Origin: Cyrtodaria siliqua | Lineage: Eukaryota > Mollusca > Bivalvia > Adapedonta > Hiatellidae | DNA length: 64,000 nt | Direction: 5' to 3' | NCBI GenBank assembly: GCA_037043455.1 | Contig: JAWPHD010010368.1 | Coordinates: forward strand, 30,384 to 94,383 | In this document: positions 11,401 to 21,183 of the stretch, in pieces | Position numbering within the stretch: position 1 is the first letter of the stretch | Layout: each line of letters opens with the position of its first letter | Notes under the pieces: model-generated | Databases searched by the model: none | What the model was told of the DNA's origin: nothing | What the model saw: only the letters and a program-made list of their open reading frames with translations | Made by a program: the position numbers and the translations under genes

Positions 11401-11868
11401 TATATATATACCTCGTCGTCAGTAGGTTAGGAAACGGTGTACACATGTTGTAAAATGTATCTGTTGTTGGCAAGATAGCTATTTTAACGATAGTTTTTCA
11501 TTTATTATACCCTTTACTAATGTTTCATATTTGAATATATTTGTTTTAATGTTAATATTTCGATTATCTGGTTACATAGGTAAACGCAGTCAATAGCCTA
11601 GTGATCAAAAACATACTTACATAGGAATGTTACCGCAGTCCATTCTACCACAATGTTAAACGTCATTTTATCCGATTTTAATTTCAAACATGCAAAAACA
11701 GTCAACTATAACCCAATGTTTACTTGAATGCCCAAACATAGTTTTTGCAGTAGTATTAAGGTGGCAACTCGGCACATGATAAACAAACCGGGTCATGGCC
11801 AGTACTACCCAATAGCGTATTTACCCATATTGCGTTTACAACGTTTAAAGTGACACAAGGCAATCTGA
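11401..11868. other. No recognisable feature
   Basis: AT-rich sequence between the MITE and the LINE endonuclease fragment. Stop codons interrupt the frame that becomes the endonuclease from 11869 onward, so the retroelement appears truncated or decayed upstream. Confidence 0.4.
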
Positions 11869-12441
11869 AATAATATAGGTCTTAAATTTTTAGACACCTG
11901 TAAAAATAATAATCTTTTCATCTTAAATGGTAGATCTGGCTCTGATAAATGCATAGGATATTTCACTTTTAGAGACACTTCTGTTATTGATTATATCGTC
12001 TCATCAACTGAATGTTTTCCACTTTTATCTAACTTTGAAATCACACCAGTTGATAATTTATTTTCTGATGGGCACTCACTCCTGTCAGTTGATTTAAATA
12101 TCTATGAGCAATCTCAAACTAACGATGACGCCGTTTATCTTGTAACACAAACTGACAACGGAAATGGCTTAAATAAACCACCAAAATGGGTACTTTCTCT
12201 CCAAACCCAATTCATTGAAAATATAAACGACACTGAACTCGAAAATATTAACCATTTACTGAGCACTGTCTCGGAAAACATTACACAGAACTGTATAAAT
12301 AGTATATCACAAAAAATTGCAAACATATTTAATTTGTCTGCATTTGAAACATTTCCCACACATAGATCATATTATGTTAATTTCATGAAGAAATCGCGTA
12401 CAAATAGTAAACCCTGGTGCGCCATTCATAAAATGAGCTAG
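11869..12441 (+). pseudogene. LINE ORF2 fragment: C-terminal endonuclease domain and linker
   Basis: One uninterrupted frame of about 190 codons runs from just after a TGA at 11866 to a TAG at 12439. Near its start it reads IGLKFLDTC and FILNGR, then SVIDYIVSS and SDGHSLLSVDL, and near its end KPWC. These match the order of the C-terminal half of an APE-type (exonuclease/endonuclease/phosphatase) retrotransposon endonuclease: the NGR turn, the ID-Y strand, and an SDH motif that here has an extra Gly between Asp and His. In intact elements this domain nicks target DNA to prime reverse transcription. The N-terminal half with its catalytic Glu is missing and no RT follows, so it is a dead fragment. 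It has no Met start of its own. The clade is uncertain. Confidence 0.75.
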
Positions 12442-12450
12442 TTCCTCGTG

Positions 12451-12481
12451 GATTCACTCGCACGTGATCCACGTGCGAATC
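12451..12481. repeat. Near-perfect palindrome with two CACGTG cores
   Basis: gattc, three unpaired bases, then cgcacgtg is mirrored by cacgtgcgaatc around the central atc. It sits ten bases after the stop of the endonuclease fragment. It may be a small hairpin at an insertion scar; each arm also contains an E-box hexamer, which may be chance. Confidence 0.6.
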
Positions 12482-12624
12482 ACCGGTTTATTATTATCGT
12501 GGCCAGCAATTAGGTCAGATGTTGAAACAAATATAGAACAAACGTATACGTACATTCGTTGTCATTTATATTTTCTGCTACTCATAGACATATTCATAGA
12601 CATATTTAATAACTACATCTTCTC

Positions 12625-12655
12625 GGTGGGGGTGGGGGGTGGGGGGGGGGGGGGG
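12625..12655 (+). repeat. G-rich tract (15 consecutive G plus flanking G runs)
   Basis: gtgggggtggggggt precedes an unbroken run of 15 G at 12641-12655. Several G runs of four or more make quadruplex formation possible on the plus strand. The length is also prone to sequencing error. Confidence 0.8.
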
Positions 12656-12659
12656 TTCT

Positions 12660-12832
12660 GTTCTTATCAACCTTATTAGACAGTTGTTTCCTCTTTCATG
12701 TAACTAATAACCACTGTCCCCATTACTTACCCATACCAAACTTTATCATATTGTATTACCAATCATGTTGTTACTCTGTAACCTGATTTGAAATAAAGTT
12801 TTTGTTGTTGTTGTTGTTGTTGTTGTTGAAAG
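12660..12832 (+). mobile_element. LINE 3' UTR remnant ending in (TTG)n
   Basis: cctgatttgaaataaagttt leads straight into ttgttgttgttg repeats (about 12801-12829). An AATAAA signal running into a simple trinucleotide tail is the usual 3' end of CR1/L2-type LINEs. Together with the same-strand endonuclease piece 230 bp upstream it may be one internally deleted element, but that link is inference. Confidence 0.55.
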
Positions 12833-13415
12833 TATTTAACAAAGGTAAATGTGTCTCTTCGTTACAGAAGGGAAGACATGTGTTTTTTTCTCTGCACATC
12901 TGTCTGTTTGTCCGTCTGTCATTCAGGGTGCAGGGATTTGGGTGATTTTTGCATGAATGTTTCTCATGTGTCTGAACTCTATACATTTGTGCGGATATAA
13001 AAGCTGGAATGTATATGTTTTCTTTGTTATATTAACAACCTTAATGCCTTTGTTACTGTTAAGCCAAACTAATTTGGTTAAACGAGTTGATAAACAGAAC
13101 TTTTGAAACTTTTGAAAGTTTGAAAAATTAAATTAAATGCGTATATAATTCGCTACTAAATCAATTTATAATGCTTGTGAAAGTAATATTAGTCAAACAA
13201 AGGTTTAAAAAAAAAAATGGCCGATATCGCTCTATTTGCTACATATTAAAACATAAATATTTATAAACTCTTATATACTGCATGTAGGATAAGCCTATAT
13301 CATTTTGCAACGCACTGCGTGTTTAGTGGTTGACTCATTTACAGTTCGCCACTATGTGTTTCCTTTCATTGGGCGATGATACAACATAGTGTGGACCCTA
13401 AGATGAAGTTTGCCT
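12833..13415. other. No recognisable feature
   Basis: AT-rich, with a short poly-A at about 13207. I see no domain or repeat that I can support. Confidence 0.4.
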
Positions 13416-13850
13416 AAATACCTACCCGATTTCTGTATTTGGACTGTCCCGTTTAACTGATATGGAATAGGGTAAGAGTGAGCTTTTTACTCCCTCCGAG
13501 ACCTAGATTTTCGTTTGTTTTAGTTCCTGCTGTTATTTCCCGTTTTATTGGGATGACAATAGGGTAAGAGTGCGATTTGGTGCACCCTAAAACCTGGTTT
13601 AAACCCCCAGTTTGCCACTGACCTTTCCAAGGCGGTAGCCATATTGCCCACCCTTTTGTGTGTGTGTTATTGTGTCTTTCCTTTTAGTCACTTTTAAAAT
13701 TGTTGTTTCTTTCTATGCTTGCTTTTGGTTGACTGTGGTCCTTGAATGCTGCATTTCCTGTTCGACTTTTATCTCTACTTTGGTGATCCTTAGAAGCTGG
13801 TTTAAACCCCTAACGGCCACTGACCGTTCCAACGCGTTATCCCTGTTGAC
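13416..13850 (+). repeat. Nested partial copies of the ggtttaaacccc dispersed repeat
   Basis: The best copy (about 13530-13772) has cccgttttattgggatgaca, ggtttaaacccccag, tgccactgacc, ccaaggcggtag and ttgactg then ccttgaatgct, in the same order as the near-identical pair at 54296 and 61729. A partial opening lies at about 13420-13480 (gactgtcccgttt, ggaatagggtaagag), and a partial middle at about 13775-13850 (ctggtttaaacccc, ccactgaccgttcc). Unclassified: it may be a SINE or MITE. Confidence 0.75.
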
Positions 13851-13852
13851 AT

Positions 13853-14088
13853 ACGTTGTATGTTTGTGGTGTTGTTTACGTTGTATGTTTGTGGTGTTGT
13901 TTACGTTGTATGTGTGTGGTGTTGTTTACGTTGTATGTTTGTGGTGTTGTTCACGTTGTATGTTTGTGGTGGTGTTTACGTTGTATGTGTGTGGTGTTGT
14001 TTACGTTGTATGTGTTTTTGTGGTGTTGTTTACGTTGTATGTGTGTGGTGTTGTTTACGTTGTATGTGTGTGGTGTTGTTTACGTTGC
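13853..14088. repeat. 25-bp minisatellite (about 9 units)
   Basis: Units are variants of tgtatgtgtgtggtgttgtt followed by tacgt. Because 25 is not a multiple of three, all three plus-strand frames stay open and read as Cys/Val-rich repeats. These apparent proteins of 94-144 aa are artefacts. Confidence 0.95.
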
Positions 14089-14160
14089 TTATAATTACCC
14101 TTGTAACTGTTGTTTGTTTTTGGCTAAGTGTATTCTGTGAATGCTACATTATTAAACCAG

Positions 14161-14225
14161 TATGGAATTGAATTGAATTGGGGTTTTAAGGCGCACCAAC
14201 ACACGAAATGTTATATGGCGCCTAA
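14161..14225 (-). mobile_element. Retroelement tail: (TTCAA)n and 3' terminus, minus strand
   Basis: On the plus strand, gaattgaattgaattggggt then tttaaggcgcaccaacacac, closing with atggcgccta. Read on minus this is a short body ending in a (ttcaa)n tail, the same style as at 58325 and, with a ttca tail, 34975. GGCGC/GCGCC at either side can form a stem just before the tail. The sequence upstream (14226-14640) may be the body but was not recognised. Confidence 0.45.
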
Positions 14226-15300
14226 CAGGAAAGAACATGCCAGGTTCATTCTCCATGTACATCGAGATAAAGTATGGAGAACGGGCCTAGAACCTTCTCA
14301 CCCTGAACTGCAGAGTTGCTGCAAGTTCTATTGTTGATACTCCATTTACGCTGGAGCCACGTTATTGTTTTTCTGCCACTGCTCTAGTGATATGAGCGAG
14401 ATGGCACCTGAAACAATGCAGGGGTCATGATGAAGACCTTTAATGAGCATGAACAAAAAATGATAAAATGAACATGAATTCGGGAGGCGGTTCTACCCTT
14501 CTGCCTTCCCCTCCAGCAACGGGATCTGCAGTGGCCCTATTCTTTGTCCCGTAACCAAACGGGTCCCCCGAGAACCACACGGGGCAAACCAATATGGAGT
14601 CATGGGTTTCATGAGTATCAAACTGCAAATTTAATAAATGTAATTGAAATTTAAGTTAATTGGGTATAACACTGATTATATGTGTCATGATGTGCCAAAC
14701 ATTTGCAAATATTATTTCCTTTTGTCTTTCAAACTTTTTAGCTTTGAAATGACGAGAGACTAATTTTATTTTAAAGGGAAGTAATTCGTGAATACATAAA
14801 CAATTTGTAGTTACGGAGTTGTCTTTTATACCCTCGTATAACGGAGCAATCTCCACGCAGAGTTAACACTTTTTGAATCCTTCTGGAGATTGGCAGAAAT
14901 TGGTCTCAAACTAAGAAAAGTCAAGGATAAATATGAATGTGAAGGGTATTTATTTAATAATGGAGTTGACAGACTTTTGTAAAATTACGAACAAGAACTC
15001 ATTTTGAAGTACATACCGAAAACGTACATATCAGCTACATATGATAAGGTTAATTTCCAGACTGGAACATAATAGTCCCCATAGAACAGGAGGGAACCAG
15101 CCATACTTCATCCATCAGAACCATAGACTGCTCCACTGCGCTTCTCCCATTTCACTCAAACAAGCGACAGTCACGACCACAGCCAATTTGATATACTGCT
15201 TCACTGCGCAATGCCCTGTTTTACAAAACACTGGAAATCTACACTGGCCAATCGCTGTGGGTCTAAATAATCCATAATGGCGGCGTTCTACAGTCGTTTA
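14226..15300. other. No gene recognised
   Basis: Short frames only. A slightly GC-richer patch at about 14490-14600 and another at 15050-15270 have no domain or promoter signature I can name. Confidence 0.4.
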
Positions 15301-15319
15301 TATAAAAGTCTATCAAATA

Positions 15320-15722
15320 TGGTGGCCGATTTCTGCCATTTTTCGTCTTTCCGTCTATTCGTTATTTCGCCGCGAAAATATGACAGAACGAAAGGACGAC
15401 AGAATGAAAAGACGACAAATGTATCGCGAAAAGACGACCGAATGAAAATACGAAAATACGACAAAACGAAAAGACGACATTTCAAGGGCGAAAAGACGGA
15501 AAAAATGCCACGCGAAAAGACGACACTTCAGCCGCGAAAGACGCCATTTGATATTGTCGTCTTTTCGTTATTTCGTGTAGCCTTTTGTCGTATTTTCGCT
15601 TCTAACCTGTCGTCTTTTAGTGCTGTCATTCTTTCGTCTTTTCGTCCTGTCGTCTTTTCGTGCTGCATTTGTCGTCCTTTCGTCTTTTCGTTCTGTCGTT
15701 TTTCCGTCTTTTCGCCTTAGTT
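15320..15722. mobile_element. Foldback element A built from cgaaaagacgac repeats
   Basis: The left half is packed with variants of cgaaaagacgac (about 15380-15540). The right half has the inverse, gtcgtcttttcg (about 15557-15716), so the whole folds on itself. The outer left edge contains atggtggccgatttctgcca, whose inverse lies at the outer edge of element B at about 20153-20173. It is non-coding; the open frames on both strands reflect the lack of stops in the short repeat. Confidence 0.85.
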
Positions 15723-16024
15723 TAAACAATATTTTATTCACAAATGTTTTACAATTTACATTGCTTATTATACAGACATTCGAAGATGTTACAAACATGT
15801 GAAAAGGATTCAGAAGGAAGCTATATAAGCTTGTATAAATCTGTTTCCTTAACATAATGATATGAATACATGACAGTTGAAACAATATATGTGATATTTT
15901 GGAGTTTAAATATTGGATTGTTTAAACATCATTGTTGTGGATAACAACCAAATAATTCCCACTACATACAGTTTTAATTCGTTCTGTTAAGTTAAAAAAC
16001 ATTGGATATGAAGTGGTTTGGGTT

Positions 16025-16029
<5 letters not shown>

Positions 16030-16083
<54 letters not shown>
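16030..16083. repeat. (GA)n microsatellite, about 27 units
   Basis: An uninterrupted ga dinucleotide run. It lies about 130 bp past the C-terminal coding end of the minus-strand LINE, so on that strand it is a (TC)n tract in 3' UTR position and could be the element's tail. Confidence 0.95.
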
Positions 16084-16085
<2 letters not shown>

Positions 16086-16212
16086 GTGTTTTTTCTATGT
16101 GTCCGGCAGCACTAAGATCTGACTTCTTCGAGCTGGTCAGTGATATCTTTTAAAACTTGATAAATTATGTTCTCCTGTGCAAGTTAATAAGTACATTTGA
16201 TAGACACCTGTT

Positions 16213-18168
16213 TCAAAAACGTTTTATTCTTAAAATGAAATCTTGCACTATTTTGAAAATTCTACAATTTGTTATATTTGATACTTGGGGATCCCCAGCA
16301 AGAATGGTATTAATAGATATATTATTAAAGTCTTTCAATACATTCATCATTACAATTCTTTGTTGGTGAAAATTATTACAGTGCAAAAGAAAATGTTTTG
16401 TATCTTCAGTATTTCCACAAGTACAAAGAGAACTGTCAACAATGTTCTTGGAATAGAGGTGTTGATTAAGGCTGCTGCAGTGAGTGCGTAGACGTGTGTG
16501 TAGTATCTGAGCTTTTCGGTCACCTGAGTTGTACCACTTTGGAGTTTTAGTAATGTCAATATTTAGTCTGGTTTTAAAGACAGAAACAGATTCTGATTGT
16601 TTTAGTTCTGGTGAAAGGGCATTCCATTCATGCACAGCTGAGGGAAGAAATGAGTTTTTATATAGCTGGGTGTTGCAATGGAGAGATCGAGTGTTGTCAC
16701 GATTACGAAGATTGTAGTTAACTTAGTCACCTACACTGTCCGGCACTAGAGAGGATAGATAAAATGGAGAAGACCGGAGTTCATTTTATAGAATAATAGC
16801 AGTTTATGTTTTCTTCTTCTGTCTTTGAGACTTTCCCACCCAGTTTCTTGATTAAGTTTATCTAAAGATACAAGTTTTGTTGTTCCAGTAACAATTTTGG
16901 CGGCTTCGTGTTGTATTTTATCGAGTTGTTGCTCTTGAGCTATTGTACAGTTGTCCCAAACTACATCCGCATACTCAAGCGTAGGTCGGATAAACGTTAG
17001 ATAAATAGTTTCGAGTGATGTTCTGTCTAATGTAAATTTTAATTTTCTCATAATATGTATACGTTTCCACGCCTTTTCTTTTATCATATTTATATGTTGA
17101 TTCCAAGATCCGTTATTTGATAATGTGACACCTAAATGTGTATGATATTCAACTTCGTTAATAATAATATTGTTCATGATAAGTGGGGGATGTACTGGTT
17201 TGTTTGTCTTTCTAGAGATTATAATTGATTCGGTCTTTTTAGCATTGAAATTAACCAGCCATCTGTCTGCCCAGTCTTGAATTGTTATAAGGTCTTTATT
17301 GAGAATCGTTGAGCTATTGACAGGAGTGTCAACAATAAAATAGAGACTGGTGTCATCGGCAAAGAGTTTTATAGTAGAGTTGATGTTTGCTACTATATCA
17401 TTAATATAGACAAGAAAAAGTAAAGGCCCTAAAATACAACCCTGTGGTATCCCAGCAGATATTGATATTGTATCAGAGAAAACGCCAGGCATTACTACAA
17501 GTTGTTTGCGATCACGAAGATAGTCCGTGAACCACGTTAGAAGTTGACCAGTAATTCCAACAGCCTGAAGTTTGAGAAGTAGTCCTTTATGCCAGACCCT
17601 ATCAAAGGCTTTAGATATATCACAGAATATGGCCCTGACTTCTTTGCCCTCGTCAAGCGCTTTGCAAAATGTATTGTATAGAGAGACTAATTGGTTTACA
17701 GTTGAGTCGTTTGGGACAAAACCAGATTGAAGAGCAGTAATTATATGGTGTCTAATAAAGAAATTAAAAACATGTTTATGAATAATTTTCTCAAAGACTT
17801 TGTCAATAGTACTGAGAAGGGATATCGGACGATAGTTTGATACGTCAGAGGGATCTTTTTTTTAAAAAACAGCACACACGTACGCTAGTTTCCATTGTGA
17901 TGGGACTTTACCAGTGTGTAAAGATCTATTAAATAGTTTACATAAAGGAGTTGATAATTCAGTTGATAACTGTTTAAGGAGTGTATTGTTAATTTTATCC
18001 GGTCCAGCTGCCTTGCCTAATTTTAGAGTTTGAAGCACAGATTTGACCTCGTCGGGAGTAATGGTGATTTGACTAAGAGTTGGTCTCGTTGGGCACACGT
18101 CAATATAGGGGAGCGGTTTATCAATATCGTCAAGTATAGATGAGTTGAACATGTTTGCCTTGTCTTTG
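16213..18168 (-). pseudogene. LINE ORF2 fragment: reverse transcriptase and C-terminal domain
   Basis: Read on minus from 18168 this is a nearly readable non-LTR reverse transcriptase, the enzyme that copies LINE RNA into DNA at the insertion site. In order I see GKAAGPDKI (about 18020), NYRPISLLST (about 17825), FCDISKAFDRVWHKG (motif A, about 17615), GIPQGCILGPLLF (motif B, about 17445), FADDTSLY (motif C, catalytic Asp pair, about 17350) and HTHLGVTLS, then EWNALSPEL and a C-x-C...H-x4-C finger (about 16400). Two lesions are visible. One is an in-frame TAA (17862-17864) inside an A/T run just before the NYRP motif; the same frame continues on both sides. The other is a frameshift at about 16720-16748, after a TAG at 16746, before the C-terminal part. 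The 5' end with the endonuclease is absent. The clade is probably within the Jockey/CR1/L2 group, but this is not resolved. Confidence 0.9.
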
Positions 18169-18350
18169 TTGACATACGCGTTTCGGTCATTTCACGGTAA
18201 CTATTAAAAGTTGAACGGTTTTGTATCGTTTTGGAAATGGGTCAAAAAGGCAAAGGATGTGCATACCTTATGTCCAGTCAATAATAAACGGAAGGTTTCT
18301 AGTTCTTTTAAATGTTTTTTATAAACGCAGAATGGTTCAGTTAATGTGAA
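18169..18350. repeat. Left arm of a dispersed inverted repeat (partner 19655-19867)
   Basis: gttgacatacgcgtttcggt then catttcacggtaac is the imperfect inverse of 19825-19867 (one mismatch in the first 24 bases, then a 9-base gap). acattaactgaaccattctg on minus with tttaaaagaactag is repeated, inverted, at about 19655-19695. The arm begins exactly where LINE homology stops, so it marks the LINE's 5' truncation point. Confidence 0.65.
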
Positions 18351-18734
18351 TATTAAAACATAATAATATAAAAAATAATAATATTTTGACATTGTAATTT
18401 TCCGGGACTTTTTTTAAAATTGATGATCATATCTGGACCAGTCGTATAATGTTTGGCGTGATCTTCATATTCTTAATATGTAAATTGGTATGTATCAATG
18501 TAGGATGGCTTAGCGGACATAGATATGATTTTGTCTATAAAAATATAATATTTTCAAAATAACTTTGTTATTTAAAATAGTTATGTAACATATCAAGTTG
18601 ATGGTAATACGTTAATAGTTTAGAACTACATGTATATCTACAACTTATGAAATATAACAGACAAGAAAGGAAGTAATACATATCACAGAGCTAATAAATG
18701 TATTAATATCTATGTGCACATATACACGTTTTTA

Positions 18735-18905
18735 ATATTTAATACGTCATTAGCTCGACTTTTTCAAAGAAAAAAAGAGCAATTGTCATCTCTTGATAGT
18801 CGTCTGCGTCCGGTTAAAGTTGTATCTCCGAAACTACTTTACATAATGGATTGAAACTTTACACATGTGTTTGGCATCATTATACAACATCATACAGTCA
18901 TAAAC
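18735..18905 (+). repeat. Dispersed repeat beginning agctcgactttttcaaag
   Basis: agctcgactttttcaaag, gagcaattgtcatc, gtcgtctgcgtccg, ctccgaaactac and gaaactttacacatgtgttt come in the order of a repeat I associate with bivalve genomes. This copy looks AT-shifted and old. Its class is unknown to me. Confidence 0.4.
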
Positions 18906-18949
18906 AATTATTGAATATGTATAATTTAAGATCTTCTCTCTATATAATA

Positions 18950-19440
18950 AAGTAAGTAATATTTTATTAAAGTGTCATATATCAAATACAGTTACAATTA
19001 CAAATAGTATACAACATTATTATTTGACATCCTGCCATCATAGGCACATGAGACACTATAAAACACAATAGTACATGTTAAAACATAAAACATCATCTGC
19101 ATACAACAATATAGCTACTGTAAGTTCATCAGACATAGTGACACCCAGATTTAGACTCTTTATTTCCTTGACTAGATCATTTATATAAATGGAGAATAGT
19201 GTTGGAGAGAGTACACAGCCTTGCTTGACACCGTGTTTAACATCAAACCATGCTGATTCATAATCATTTACTCTTACAGTAAATGAGACATCTACATACA
19301 TCGATTGAACAGCTTTTAATATTTTACCATGTATACCTAATGTCATCATTTTATACCATAGGTAGTCCCGTTGTATATTATCAAATGCTCTTTTGGCATC
19401 AACAAAACATACGAATGTATCCTTGTTTGCTAATTTCTAT
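18950..19440 (-). pseudogene. LINE RT fragment (palm motifs) joined to a 3' UTR-like end
   Basis: The minus-strand frame is open from about 19437 to 19056. It reads FVCFVDAKRAFDNIQRDY (motif A, just upstream of the Met at 19349), GVKQGCVLSPTLFSIYINDL (motif B) and LLYADDV (motif C with the Asp pair). It then breaks off six or seven residues later at a stop. The following sequence (18950-19055 on minus) lacks thumb coding and ends with an AATAAA-type signal near 18970, so RT and 3' end look joined by an internal deletion. The motif style (VDAKRAFD, VKQGCVLSP) differs from the 16-18 kb element and resembles the family at 60.4-61.6 kb, whose fragment starts after this point, so the two are complementary parts. 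Non-functional. Confidence 0.8.
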
Positions 19441-19654
19441 TATTTATAATTGTATAATATACATACTGCAGTTAAATTTTGACACCTTCAAAAACAACTG
19501 ATTAAGTCAAACATATAATTATCACTTCAATATTCATTATATAAGGTGTGAAAAACAAGTACTTTATAATTTGCAGACTAAGCTCAATTCAATACCTTTA
19601 TTATACATAATTACAAGTTTACTGCCTTACACAAGATTAGTGATCAATATAATT

Positions 19655-19867
19655 ATGGTGACCATTCTGCGTTTATATAAACGATTAAAAGAACTAGTAA
19701 CCCTTCGTTATTACAGGAGTAAGTATACTTTACTCCCTGGTTATTATTTATTGGACATACAGTATTCACACTCCTTGTCTGTACCCAATTCCCCGACAAT
19801 TCAAAATCGTCTCTACATTTATTAGTCACCATGAAATGGCCACAATGACCGAAACGCGAATGTCAAC
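19655..19867. repeat. Right arm of the dispersed inverted repeat
   Basis: This is the inverse partner of 18169-18350. accattctgcgtttata, aaaagaactagtaac and, further right, ccgaaacgcgaatgtcaac match that arm in opposite orientation. It directly abuts foldback element B. Confidence 0.6.
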
Positions 19868-20175
19868 CGAAAGGCGAAAAGACGAAAGAACGACAGAACG
19901 AACAGACGACTGATTAGAAGCGAAAAGACGGCAGCAGGCTACACGAAATAATGAAAACACGACAATATCAAATGGCGTCTTTTCGCAGCTGAAGTGTCGT
20001 CTTTTTATTTTTTCTTGTGGCTTTTTTTCGCCCTTGAAATGTCGTCTTTTCGTTCAGATGTTCTTTCGTTTTCGTCCTGTTGTCTTTTCGCACTGCATTT
20101 GTCGTCTTTTCGTCCTGTCATCGTCTCGTAACGAAATAAAGAAAGAAGAAATGGCAGAAATCGGCCACCATAATC
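19868..20175. mobile_element. Foldback element B, inverse-oriented relative of element A
   Basis: gaaaggcgaaaagacgaaag leads into the cgaaaagacg half, then gtcgtctttt/gtcttttcg forms fill the right half, ending with atggcagaaatcggccacca at about 20153-20172. That outer edge is the inverse of element A's left edge, so A and B face outward symmetrically about 4.5 kb apart. Confidence 0.85.
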
Positions 20176-21183
20176 ACTATAAACATCTAGAAGCGGAAGA
20201 AAGCGGGCAGACGTCGAGAGAAAAAAGGCACGATGAAATAGGATAAAAAAAAAAGCAACAACATGAAATAGGATTTAAAAAAACATACATCTCGTGATAT
20301 CAGATGTATTCTGAGATATACAGAAGATCCGGTGAAACCTATTTACAGATTTCCTTGCAATACGTTTTCGAACAAAACAAAAAAAGGACAACCACGGCGA
20401 CGGCCTTCTTCAATATCACGGAACGGAGTCATAATGTTTATCGCATTAACCCTTAACTGGCACACCACCATTGGTTATCATTTGTGAAAAAAATGCAAAA
20501 TTATCTTATTTTTAAAAGGCATTCGTATTCTAGAATAGCTTAACCGAACACATTTCGAATTGCTAGGTACAGCACTTGTATTCAGTTATTTTCTGCTATC
20601 TGGTCATTGATTTATAAAATGGTCAGTCTCGATAAATATTTAAAAAAACATTCCAAATTAATAATTATTTAATATCAATATGACGGTTTGCCAAAAAAAA
20701 AACATTCCATTTCATAATTGGTTCATTGATTACTACAAGATTTTGAAAGTCAAAAGTTCATTTATTATTAATAGGTCAAAAGTTGATCGTAAAGCAGTAC
20801 ACAACAAAAAAAAACAGTCAACGTGTGGTGCTGGATGCTGTCCATTTCACGTTAATTTGCTATAATTCGCAGTATCGTCAGCTTCATTGTAATAATCAAT
20901 AGCTGCCTTCCCATCTTCTGTGGTTAACACTTCGTGTGAGGTGATAACTCATTTGCCGGGTGTAAATGGGCGATGTTTAAATGAGAACCTTCTTGTGAGT
21001 CTGCAAACATACAGAGAGCATATATATGATATCTGTATTAAAAAAAAAAAAATTGAACCCATGAAACAAGGATTCTTAAAGAGAAAAACAAGAGCATTCG
21101 ACTGTAAACTACAAAACTTGCCTAAAGGTGTCGTAACAACATGTAGATCACTGCACAATCTGGTAGGTATTGTCTTCTTTTCT
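20176..21183. other. No gene recognised
   Basis: AT-rich with several poly-A runs. A 115-aa plus-strand frame at 20920-21267 has no recognisable motif and runs into the satellite, so I do not call it a gene. Confidence 0.45.

Noticed and set aside
12451..12481. E-box pair as a regulatory site
   Set aside because: The CACGTG words arise from the palindrome itself and there is no gene nearby to regulate.
13660..14171. Cys/Val-rich repeat proteins of 94-144 aa in three frames
   Set aside because: All three frames of a 25-bp minisatellite remain open together, the signature of a stop-free repeat and not of coding.
15277..15885. Phe/Ser-rich and Lys/Arg-rich frames of 60-147 aa
   Set aside because: They are translations of the cgaaaagacgac repeat and its inverse.
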